From Mesocentrotus franciscanus (taxonomy: Eukaryota > Echinodermata > Echinoidea > Camarodonta > Strongylocentrotidae): a stretch of 64,000 bases of DNA. The DNA lies in assembly GCA_037976565.1 (NCBI GenBank), contig CP137672.1:38042672-38106671 (forward strand), given 5' to 3'. The notes under the pieces are model-generated. The model was not told the DNA's origin and searched no databases. It saw only the letters and a list, made by a program, of their open reading frames with translations. This document shows, one piece after another, positions 26,443-36,100 of this stretch. The translations under genes and the position numbers were made by a program. Within the stretch, counting starts at the first letter, position 1; each line of letters starts with the position of its first letter.

Positions 26443-26690
26443 GAATCGAATTGAATTGAATTTATTTTCTTCTGCAAAACATACAAATCAAATTACATTT
26501 CAACGATACAACATTTACAAAATATAACATATTTTTGGGACTTATATACAATTTAATATTAATAGAAATGTTGACATTAAAACAAAATAACTGATAACAC
26601 ACTATCAATAATTATTCATTAATACATCTGCAGAAGAAGAAGGGCTATCACAATTAGCGTTTGCTTGATAGCGTGATAGCCTGGGACGGG
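26443..26690 (-). mobile_element. LINE 3' end, L2/CR1-like, minus strand
   Basis: Read on the minus strand, this ends in AATAAATTCAATTCAATTCGA, a short-repeat tail of the kind seen on L2-like LINEs. About 180 bp before the tail is a 9-bp perfect stem, GGCTATCAC (26643-26651) with GTGATAGCC (26673-26681). The plus-strand element at 48.4-48.7 kb has the same layout: a hairpin, about 150-190 bp of AT-rich sequence, then a simple tail. No ORF2 remnant is visible upstream, as expected of a strongly 5'-truncated copy. Family assignment rests on architecture alone. Confidence 0.5.
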
Positions 26691-26715
26691 ATGGATGATT
26701 AAAATAATTGTTTGT

Positions 26716-26800
26716 TAAATGATGATGGTGATGATGATGATGATGATGATGGTGATGATGTTGATGATAATGATGATAATGATGATGAGAATGAAAATGA
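26716..26800. repeat. (GAT)n imperfect microsatellite
   Basis: GAT/GGT/AAT triplets with ATG phase run through the interval, grading into ATGAAAATGAAAATATG. It sits at the 5' truncation side of the LINE remnant. Confidence 0.9.
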
Positions 26801-26804
26801 AAAT

Positions 26805-27385
26805 ATGTTGATGTAAATATGTCTCACACAGAAAACTAATAGTATACAGGCGTTATAAATAAAGCGATGGGTGTTTATAGAAATCTGGAAATAATATTGA
26901 ATATTTAATCGTCACTGGGAAAAAAAATCAAACAACAACACCATTCACCTCCACTCCTCGTCGTCAGCATTTACCCATTAAGGTCCCATTTTTTTATCCT
27001 TCTTTTCTTCATCTCCTTCTCTTCCATTTCACTTCATATGATAAATAAACTCGTATAGATAACGTTCCCTTCAAAAGGGTTATCGAAGAGGAAGCTATTG
27101 TAATGATAATGCAAATTATCCTTATTGCTTCATTTTTGCATACGGTTTTAAACTCATATGAGAACTCATTTATATGTGTAATATATTAAATAGATATGCA
27201 TGTATTTCCCATGGAGTATACAAACGGACAGTAAATTTTCAGTGAAACGAAAGGGGGATTCATGTCTAAGAAAATACTTGTAAAATATTTCAACGATCAA
27301 TCACACTAAGGCTCTGATTGACATTATAAGAAACATAAATCCGTCGTAAGAGATCCAAAATATGACAGGCAAAGCTGATCGGTAT
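26805..27385. other. No gene recognised
   Basis: A+T-rich DNA without supported features. Confidence 0.6.
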
Positions 27386-27391
27386 ACACTG

Positions 27392-27465
27392 GGCACTGTG
27401 GTGTAGTGGTTCGGAGTTACATGTATATTCAGAAGGTCATAGGTTCGAATCCTCTGAAAAGATAT
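27392..27465 (+). mobile_element. tRNA-like SINE head or tRNA pseudogene
   Basis: An A box TGGTGTAGTGG (27399-27409) and an exact B box GGTTCGAATCC (27442-27452) start 43 bp apart, as in a tRNA gene with pol III internal promoter. The flanks do not close an acceptor stem (GGCACTG against GAAAAGA) and the T stem has a mismatch, so it is not a functional tRNA. The sequence just after the B box differs from the SINE bodies at 29.5 and 33.1 kb, so it may be another family or a diverged copy. Confidence 0.5.
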
Positions 27466-28061
27466 AACTCAATGGACAAGTCACTATCACGACTACATGA
27501 ACAGTTTTATCGAACTCTTATCTCAGGTGCTCTTAGTACCTGGTATGGATCAATATCATAGTCTTTTTTTGATGGGGGAGGCAGCCAAAGCATAATGTGC
27601 CCACAACCTGAAAAAATGCCGAAGAATTTCGATTTGGCAACAAAATCTCTAATAGTTATAGCCATCAACTCCCTCTTGCCACGTTGATAGTAAAAATGGA
27701 AATTTTGGAATATGAGGCATTCAATTCTGACCATACATGTGCCTTTGATGGGAGAGTTTTTATCCTTAAACCTACTCAAAGAAAGCAAATCAATACACTC
27801 TTAACACAACGAAATTAAAGAGTTACAGGAAAATGCTCATAATTTATAATAATATAAAATAAGATTTTGTTTTGTTCTCTCGTGATTTCCGCCAGTGTAA
27901 CAAGAAAATAAAAAGCAGCTGTATATAGCAAGTTAATCTCTTATCGGTATTTCTTCGTCTTTCTCCGGCGCCCCCTCCCGGATTAAAAATTCAAAACTTT
28001 GTGTGATGTTTATCGAAGCAAAATTTGTTCGCTGGAAGTTTTTATGAACGTGTGTGTCTTT

Positions 28062-28712
28062 CTAACCCCCGCAATTAGTCGGGGAAGGAGATGGTAAGAA
28101 ATTAGTAAGATGATTTGAGGGAGAGATTAGCCATAGAAAGCTTATATAGGCTCCGTTCCATACCCATAACGCCTGCAGACTTTTATATGAAAATATTATG
28201 ATGCTGGGTCTTGATTCTTTTCCTTGCAGATGGGAGGGAATTTTTTTTATGAAAGAGGGAGGAGAAAAAAAAGTACGAGGTATGTGGGTCCGACCCCGTC
28301 GCGAAAACAGGCCCACGGGTTTTGAACTGTTACAGCCGTAAGAGGTCTCCGCACCTAACAGCCTTGGTAAAGTGTAACGACAAAAGGAACGTACTGTCGC
28401 GGTTCCCTCGCTAAAAATGCGAGAGAAATGGCGCAATTCTACTGTGTCGTTCATGCGGAAGATATGATATTCTGGGCCTGATTGTGCGAGCGATAAAAAG
28501 CACGCCTTGTTTGGCTTGAAAAGGAGGTTTGATAAAGCAAACCTCAAAATGGGACCAACGAGAAAGAAAATATGGAACAACAAAAGACCCGGTTGGCTAT
28601 AGGATTGTAGAATAGAAACTGAAAAATTCTGCGACTGAATGGAGAAACAAAAGGCTGGAAATGAATGGGAAAAAGAAGGCCAGGAAAATAATGGTATATA
28701 GAGCAATGACAC
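28062..28712 (-). CDS. Longest open frame in the window, 216 codons; unrecognised, probably not a gene
   Basis: An ATG-to-stop frame of 216 codons runs on the minus strand. The product starts with a hydrophobic stretch (residues about 1-26, MSLLYIPLFSW...) and has a second hydrophobic segment near residues 43-65 (LLLFHIFFLVGPILRFAL). It is rich in Ser, Phe, Leu and Pro, and I recognise no domain. The plus strand is strongly purine-rich at both ends of the interval, which removes minus-strand stops and gives exactly this composition, so the frame may be a by-product. Its middle (about 28280-28560) is GC-richer and contains two hairpins. No splice sites, TATA box or related frame was identified. 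Confidence 0.12.
   Translation of the reverse strand: MSLLYIPLFSWPSFSHSFPAFCFSIQSQNFSVSILQSYSQPGLLLFHIFFLVGPILRFALSNLLFKPNKACFLSLAQSGPEYHIFRMNDTVELRHFSRIFSEGTATVRSFCRYTLPRLLGAETSYGCNSSKPVGLFSRRGRTHIPRTFFSPPSFIKKIPSHLQGKESRPSIIIFSYKSLQALWVWNGAYISFLWLISPSNHLTNFLPSPSPTNCGG
28407..28545. other. Two short hairpins in a locally GC-rich segment
   Basis: CTCGC-TAAAAAT-GCGAG occupies 28407-28423. A perfect 8-bp stem, GAGGTTTG (28524-28531) with CAAACCTC (28538-28545), closes a 6-nt loop. Both lie in a stretch with more CpG than its neighbours. A structured RNA or mobile-element end is possible, but nothing else supports it. Confidence 0.25.
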
Positions 28713-28949
28713 GAGGTAATGTGTGTGGTGTTAAGCTAGTGGCATTTGACACATTCTGAGAGTGTAAAGAGTCGTGGTCTGTTTGCCAACTTCACAAACA
28801 ATGAAGCCCAGACAGACGCCCAGAAATATTTTTGGAAGGATTTTTAGAGATCAAGGATACAGACTGCTAAGCAAGAAAAAGACAGATTCAGAGATGCAGA
28901 GGGGTTGATTTGATAGAAGAAATGGAAGGATATACATTACAAGATGGAA

Positions 28950-28973
28950 TAGAGAGAGAGAGTGGGCGTGTGA

Positions 28974-29023
<50 letters not shown>

Positions 29024-29043
29024 GAGGGGGAGAGGGGGGAGGG
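28950..29043. repeat. (GA)n microsatellite with GGA extension
   Basis: A GA tract with short interruptions passes into AGAGGAGGGGGAGAGGGG. The minus-strand frame over it is serine/leucine only. Confidence 0.95.
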
Positions 29044-29462
29044 GGAATTGAATGAGGAGAACATGTATAGGAAGAAAGATATCAAGGAGGTGTTAGGGTT
29101 GATAGAAAAAAAAAAATACTGGGCATGATGAAATCATAAACAGTTGGTTTGGAGAGGCTGATATTAGCATGACGAGAGAGAGGGGAGAAAAAAAACTACG
29201 AAAAAGAGATTTAGAATAAGAAAGATGGAAAAGTAAAGGGATTCGCATTTTTAAAGATGTATAGATTCAACAAGTTGAGACAAGAAGATGATACAGGTGG
29301 GTACCAATTATCGGTAACCGCTTATTCTGCTATCTTCTCTTGCTTAGTATGGTGTCCTCCTTTCCTTAAGAGTTCGAAAGAAATCAAATGAAATCATGAT
29401 GAAGTAAGAAATAGAAGGAGACATGAAAAAAGAAGGGAAAAAAGTATTTAAACAAAAGAAAA

Positions 29463-29575
29463 AAGTACGAATAAGTAGATTAATATCATGCCAAAGAACG
29501 TTAGTGCCGGGCAGGGATAGAACCCTCAACCCTTGGATTGAGCGTCAGTGAATGAACCACTGTACCACGACAGTT
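29463..29575 (-). mobile_element. tRNA-derived SINE, truncated, same family as 32863-33178
   Basis: On the minus strand the A box TGGTACAGTGG (29557-29567) and B box GGTTCTATCCC (29514-29524) start 43 bp apart. The sequence after the B box reads CCGGCACTAACGTTCTTTGG then CATGATATTAATCTAC, aligning with the 33.1-kb copy (CGTGGCACTTATGTCCTTTG then ACAAGAAATTAATCTAC). The match stops after ATTAATCTAC, so this copy lacks the rest of the body and tail. Confidence 0.65.
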
Positions 29576-29579
29576 TTAC

Positions 29580-31340
29580 TTGATATCTATTGGTCAGTGA
29601 ACTTTCTCAACATCATGTTCAATTTATCTCTATCCAAGACATGACATGCAAACTGATCCAAGATAAAATTGTAAAAGTGCTATTTACAGTGCTTTAAGTA
29701 TTATAGAAAACGAACGGGTTAGCAATATAATACTGCAAAGAAATATCACTTAAGAATTCTTCATCTTCAGAAGACGTAAAAGTATTTAAATCATGATATG
29801 CACAATATGTGGAAATATCCGAGCTTTTAAGAGATAGAAATGACTGGAAGGTAAGGTGTGTGTGGATGTGGCTCCATAAAAGATAAGAGACACAGATTTG
29901 AAATTGTGGGAGTGAAATTTAAAATAGTCTTATCTCTGTAAACTATTATTACGTCTGCATGACAAATCTAAGGCAACATTTTCATTTGATAATTTCTACG
30001 GAAGTCACTATTCAAACTGTATCCTCTTCTTTGACCGTATATTTCAGAAAAATGATGGTCATTTTTTTTTTGGTCAACCATAATCGTTGACTTTTTCTTC
30101 ACCTCTTTAGCGATCATTGCACTTTCCGGTTTTTATACTGACTGTTATCTCTTTATTTGACAGTTAGCATCAACTGGGTCTTTCAAGAGGGGTTTTACTC
30201 TGTTCAAACATCCCTGAAGAATAGGAAGAATTAAACACTGCCCAACAATGCTTATTTCCACCGTTTTATCCTGCCTCCTCTTTGCACAATAATCATTCAT
30301 CATTTTAATTTTTTGATTGAGTCGCGAATTCCGTTCATCTAACCATCCACCCCGGCATCCACGCCCGTAAGCGTTTAACAGAGCGGCATCGATAAAATAT
30401 TATCCCACTTTTGAATAAGAGACTTTTCTGGGCTTATTTGGGCTTTGCGTCTGTTTTGTTGTTCCTATATTCCTCAAGGCTGTAGCACATGAACCTCAAT
30501 TTTTTGTTGTTCGGAGTGGCCTTGTATCGGTCGTGTTCCCCCATTTGTACGTTTATTCTTATTGAATTGCTTTCTGTAAATAGTTCGAAAGAGTCTAGAA
30601 GCAACAATGACTGTAGTGGGGTATTGTAAGAGAGCAGTGATAACACAGAGGAAACTATAGGTTGTCAAACCAATAAACCATTCCTATTTTCTCTCTCTCT
30701 CCCTAAAGCTTTTTTCTTTCTTTTGAAAAGAGCGGTGGATAAGAGAATCAATTGCTTTGCACTTCTGAGCTGGAAGTTACTAATAGAGGATCATAATGGA
30801 TGACATTGGGTACGAATGACTGTCCATTTATCATGTCATGTCGTGTCAAACAACACCAACAAATAACGAACTTGAATAGAAGCTAAGAGTATAGTCTACC
30901 CAGTCAGACCAAAGATTGATGATTTGAGAGCTTTACAGTTACACGTGGTGTTTAGCTGCTATCTATTGTAATGTAACCTGGGGTGATTTCAAGTTGTTTA
31001 ATTAACTGTGATGGCTGCTCTCACGGCTGTATTGCATGATGATATATAATGTAATACAGGCGGTGTCATGTTGAAAATACACTTCAATGGGGACTTTATT
31101 GCTTTTAGAAACCATTATTGTGTCATTGACTTCAAAGGAATATGATCGATTGTTATCTGATTCGGTTTGATAAACATCATCATTCTATACATGTACACAT
31201 TGTAAAACATGAAATAAAAGGCTACAGTAAAGTATAGTGTAATAACGCAGGATTTCATTTAAAGATCGTTTGAATTTTAAAGAAGCTTCGTTTGTCTTGC
31301 AGAATTCCTGTAAAATTCTAACTAAAAAATAAATTTGTTT
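29580..31340. other. No gene recognised
   Basis: A+T-rich DNA; only a short CT tract (about 30691-30704) stands out. Confidence 0.6.
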
Positions 31341-31346
31341 CTAAAA

Positions 31347-31366
31347 TCCCCAAACAAAACAAAACA

Positions 31367-31399
<33 letters not shown>

Positions 31400-31410
31400 A
31401 CAAACAAACA
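31347..31410. repeat. (AAAC)n / (CAA)n / (AAAC)n compound microsatellite
   Basis: AAAAC pentamers lead into about ten CAA triplets and then CAAA tetramers on the plus strand. Confidence 0.95.
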
Positions 31411-31599
31411 CAGAAAAAGCAGACGTTTCTTCGTATCTTTTCGTCGAGCTTCCACACTCCACACTGTAAAACATTTTTTTTTTCTTTCTGAAGCTTTGCA
31501 TTAAGGATTAAATGTTAGAAGAATAAATATATGAATAATTTTAATTTGATGTTCCCAATAGTAAGATGAGTTACGAAATCGGATGCAAAGGCTCAGACA

Positions 31600-31657
31600 C
31601 CACGTGATGGGGATAATCGGTCAATCGGCTATCAATCGGCAACGGTGGTTACCGATT
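31600..31657. promoter_or_regulatory. Cluster of AATCGG words beside a CACGTG E-box
   Basis: CCACGTGATG (about 31600) is followed by AATCGG at 31615, 31623 and 31634, and by the inverted CCGATT at 31652. Four occurrences of one hexamer within 43 bp is more than expected by chance and could be a binding-site cluster or decayed short tandem repeat. No gene is tied to it. Confidence 0.2.
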
Positions 31658-32223
31658 TGCGTTGGCTTACGCTTAAAAATACAAGGAGAAGCACTGGTCG
31701 TCTGTCCGTGTCTGTAGAGAAGAAGAAAAAAAATGATCGATGAACGCCATTCCGTCTCAGCAGCCGGTTCAACAGCTTTGGTTAAAGTGTTTTGAAAGAG
31801 GCTTTGACATTTCTGTCTTATTTGTCAATCTTCATATTCCTAAATTTTAGATTTTGCTCCCTGATTTCTTTACAACATGCGATTGCTCACAACAATTTTC
31901 AACGCCATGCAATGTACAAATTGTGTTTGTTTGTTTGTTATTTTTTAAATTAGTACCTTTAACTTATTCACTAATAATTGTGTCGCATTCTATAAATGAC
32001 GTCAATTGATGTCCCTCCACATTAAGTAATTTCAGTACTTGCTTCAATTGCTTTAACAAAAGAACTGACAAAAAGACACTGTTTCAGAATGTGACGAGAA
32101 ATAACTTTATGATAATACAAAAATACGCCTCGTTTTGACTGACTACCCCAGTGCACAATAATGCAACATTCCTCACAACTAGACGCTATGCAAAATTCCC
32201 TCTGTTATAATGATTATTCCAGC

Positions 32224-32432
32224 CTCCTTCTCTCTCTGTCTCTGTCTCTCTGTTTCTCTTTCTGTCTCTCTCACTCTCTGTCTCTCTCTTTCTGTCTCTG
32301 TCTCTCTCTCCCCTCCCTATCACTCTCGTTACCCCCTCCCTCTCCCTCCCTCTCCCTCCCTCTCCCTCCCTCCCTTCATCCCTCTGCCCCTCCCACCCCT
32401 CTCTTTCTCCCCATCTCACTTTCTCCCTGTAC
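32224..32432. repeat. (CT)n-rich polypyrimidine tract
   Basis: About 200 bp of almost pure pyrimidine on the plus strand, grading from CTCTGT repeats to CCCTCC repeats. Overlapping frames on both strands here are low-complexity artefacts (Ser/Leu/Pro on plus, Arg/Glu/Gly on minus). Confidence 0.95.
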
Positions 32433-32862
32433 CTCGTCAGTAGCCTACTGGAGATCGAGAGTGCTTTCTTCCTGATACATGTGTATCAATAAGGATCTTA
32501 TAAAACTATGTAATGAACATCAATAGCAAAAAACAGTCTGACGACAGAATACCTCCCAGGTCAGACGGAACAGTTCCAGTAGGAGAAACGTGACTTCATA
32601 CAGCATTGTTCCTGTCCAGGACTTAGACCTAGTGTCTATGTCTGTGTGGTCCTGGTCTTGGTCATGCGTCTCAGTCTGATTGTCCTGAATCTGTGTCTAG
32701 AGATAGAAGACAATATTGACATAAATGGTCACAGACATCTAAAGGTGCTTAATTTTTTAACTTCATGAATAAGGTAAACATCGGCATGATCGGGGCAATG
32801 TAAAGACTACATGTATTAAAATCAAGATAGGCAAAATTCGACATGTACATTTTCTGTTGTTG

Positions 32863-33178
32863 CTTTTTTTTAATTTTTTTTTTAAAATCATCATTTAGAT
32901 AATAATGACAATAGAACGTTCTTGTATAGCGCTCATGTATGTCAGACTTGACACTCCTGGCGCTCTTCAATTATTACCCCGGCTTTAGCATGACTGCCAT
33001 TATGGCGCTCTAGCATTTCAAGGAGTTAATACCTGACAGGTATCAATTTACATCACCTTGATCGAGTGTGGCACATGTAGATTAATTTCTTGTCAAAGGA
33101 CATAAGTGCCACGGCGAGACTCGAACCGCGAACCATGTGATCCACCGTCCGGTAACGTATCCACTAGACCAGTTTCGT
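32863..33178 (-). mobile_element. Near-complete tRNA-derived SINE (~315 bp), minus strand
   Basis: Reading the minus strand, the tRNA-like head carries A box TGGTCTAGTGG (33161-33171) and B box GGTTCGAGTC (33118-33127), whose starts are 44 bp apart, exactly tRNA spacing. The body follows with GTGGCACTTATGTCCTTTG, then an ATTAATCTAC segment, then GAGCGCTATACAAG near the 3' end. It finishes with ATTATTATC and an A-rich tail, seen as a T-run at about 32863-32883 on the plus strand. This is the standard order of a pol III SINE: tRNA promoter, unrelated body, simple tail. The head resembles arginine-type tRNAs around TGGATCA, but the parent tRNA is uncertain. A truncated relative lies at 29463-29575. 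Confidence 0.8.
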
Positions 33179-33179
33179 G

Positions 33180-36100
33180 TTTTCTCAATTTTTCCCTCTC
33201 AACAACAACGCCGGAAAATTTGTTTTGGACTAGGTCACACGATTACTGTCTTGACTGAGGATTCGGTCATAGGGGACCCTGGATCTCAACTTTAGTCTTA
33301 GCAAGATCAAGTTTGGTCTCAACCTAAGACTAAATGCGGTTTATGTGGCCGATAGAGGGCACCATCATCATCAATCATATTTGGCTATAGCCCGAGGGGT
33401 TCATGTCAAAACTCGGCTTTTTGGACTCCCAAACCTCGAGTTGAATGGGAGTTCCGTAACAATAGCTAGTGTGCCTACAGAACAGTGGCTTTCTTCTCGT
33501 CAGCTCGCTTACCTCAGCTCTGCGATAGAAACGATTCATGCGACTGTAACCATGAAACACAAAAAGAGAGATAGAGAGAGGGAGGGAGAGAAAGAGGAAA
33601 GAATAAAAAGAGAGAAAAATAGGCAGGAATTTATTGCTTGAAAAGGGGTAAACGTTCGGTCGTTTTATGCCCGATTCGCTGCTTTTTGTTAGCTGCAACT
33701 GCTTGTTGATCCCAACTCTTTGGAACAGTTGTGAAAACTATTGGGGCAAAGTGGGGCATGGAGCTGGCAGGATTAGACCAACCATTGTGGCGGGTTGCTT
33801 TGATGCTATAGTCGACCGGGCGAGTTACGGCCGCGGGGCATCCCTCAAAAAAGGGCCTATAGTTGGACTGGCGTACCTACACGGCCACCATACATGCACC
33901 CCTAGCTCCTCAGGATCAACCTACCAAAAGTACTTTGCAGGCATTTTACCCCCTCTCCTCTCCCTCTCCTCTCCCTCTTTCTTTAACGACCTTTTGGTTG
34001 ATGAAAGAAACTAGGTGACGATTAGCGGGGAGGTACATGGTTCCAGGGCTGCAAAAATACAAACTTTCCGAAAATAATCCGCAACTTTTGAAACTTTTTT
34101 GTGGCCCTTTGAAATCATAAGTGTTTAGATGTTTAATACTTCCGCAGTTGGTAGAACTTTGACAAGGAGATAAGAAGCTTAGAATGTATGATAGAGATCA
34201 AATTCTAGCAAAAAAGTGCAAATTTGAAATGAATGATTTGGCTATGTTTTTGTCTATTTTCTCTGAACAACTAAAAAGAACTGCCGCCACGTAAACCGGA
34301 ACATTGTTAGACGAAATGTACTTGAATGATATAAATGTTAATGGAACTAATATATGCCAGCACATTCCCAAGATATACAATACATGAAGAGAGAAATACT
34401 AATCAGAGCGGTGTACCTTCTCTCAGACTAGGTAGGATGATACGATCTAACCGACAATCCCTGATCCTAACCATATAACAGATTGTGTGTGTTGTGTATC
34501 TTGATATTGCAGTCTTTCGTCAATCAAAATCAGTTCGCATTTGACTTTCTTCGACAGATCAGGGGAAAGTGAAAAATTCATTTTACAGGGAGGTCCTCGA
34601 TGAGATATGAAGTCCATATATGCGCTATGCCTATTGATACAGCATGACTTGTCGATTACCAAGTCCCTCGAATAGGACTAAAGGATGTAGGTCCTTAGAT
34701 TGCTTACCATCAAGCATAATGATTTTGCTGCAGACAGAAAAAAACCCTCTTTCAGCCTCTGAATTGCCTTGTTGTTTCAATGGTGGTGTGTTTATGTGCC
34801 TCCCACCATTTCTAAAGATAATGGAATATAATTTGTGTATCAATAATGTTACAACTGTATATCCTTATAGGATGAAACTTAACATTTAACAAAAAAAATC
34901 GATTTGGTTTGAAAAAGACTAAAAGAGATGGAGAAAATCTTAACAATCGCAAACATCCTCATGCACGTGTAACTCCAAATAGAGACATCATGAGACATCG
35001 ATAGTGAAAATAGTAACAAACAGTCGTAAACAAAGTCGATTCTATTCATTTGATTCCGGGTATTGTTAAATCAACTTATGTATAGCCTCACCCGTAATAG
35101 CGGCAATGAAATAAATACATTAATGTAACAAAGTTTGTTTTCCTCTTTAGTACAATAAGAAGCCAGTAAACTGTGTAAATGTATGCAACACCCCGATGCC
35201 AAATATTCCCTTGTTGATACAGTCACACTAACCGATTTCATTGTCTGTGATTTTCAAGGGATGAAAATCCAACTGTTTGTGCTATCAAATGTTTGCCTAT
35301 TTGTCACACGAACATGATACGTGTGCGTACACATTAAAGCCACACAGCAGACAGACTCTAATATATCATAACACGCACCCCAAGCTTCATCTATCACTGT
35401 ACAGTAAATGATGCAGAACAATCTGAAGTTTTCCAACAATCTCAATGAATGCACTCTTGATTAGATTATGAAAATATTGTGATTTCTAATCGATGTTTTA
35501 TAAAGAATACACATTAACATAACAAAACAGAAACGCAATGTATCGAGCCGAAGGACAAAAAAATAATTTGACTGATATTAATAGATTTTTTTCAAGGACA
35601 CGGGACACACACAAATACGTTTCTATATTCTTCAAAGTTTCAGACATCATCTTTGAAATTTGACAGAGAGACAGCGATCTACATGAACTCCTTGGTTGCC
35701 AGATGAAATACAGATATGGCTTTTGTGTATAAACTCAGAGCAGCAAGTGAATTTATAGCACAATAAATTAAAGACATAGACTTCATATAGGCTTGTCTGG
35801 TGAGGCTTATAGCCCTATGGAAACATTCTAGAAATTAACGTACGCAAATTAACCTTCATAAATTACTGGAACCAACCTTAGGGTCTGAGATTAGTTGGAC
35901 AACCATACATGAGCTGAAAATGAGGCTAAACGCAACACTTCTCGTAAACACGAATTGAATGAGTATAATCTGATAAGACATAGAACGTATGTATTTGTTG
36001 AGAAACACTGTATAGACCCACTTTGTAACTTTGCAGGCAGGCAGGCTAGAAAGACTTTAACACAAAACTTGCAAAACTTCACCATGTGAATACATTCTTC

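Noticed and set aside
26218..26454. 78-codon leucine-rich plus-strand frame resembling a membrane protein
   Set aside because: It is the CTT/CTC microsatellite translated.
16731..32004. Three CRE palindromes TGACGTCA (16731, 19796, 31997) as a coordinated regulatory signal
   Set aside because: They are many kilobases apart, and three 8-mers in 64 kb is only modestly above chance.
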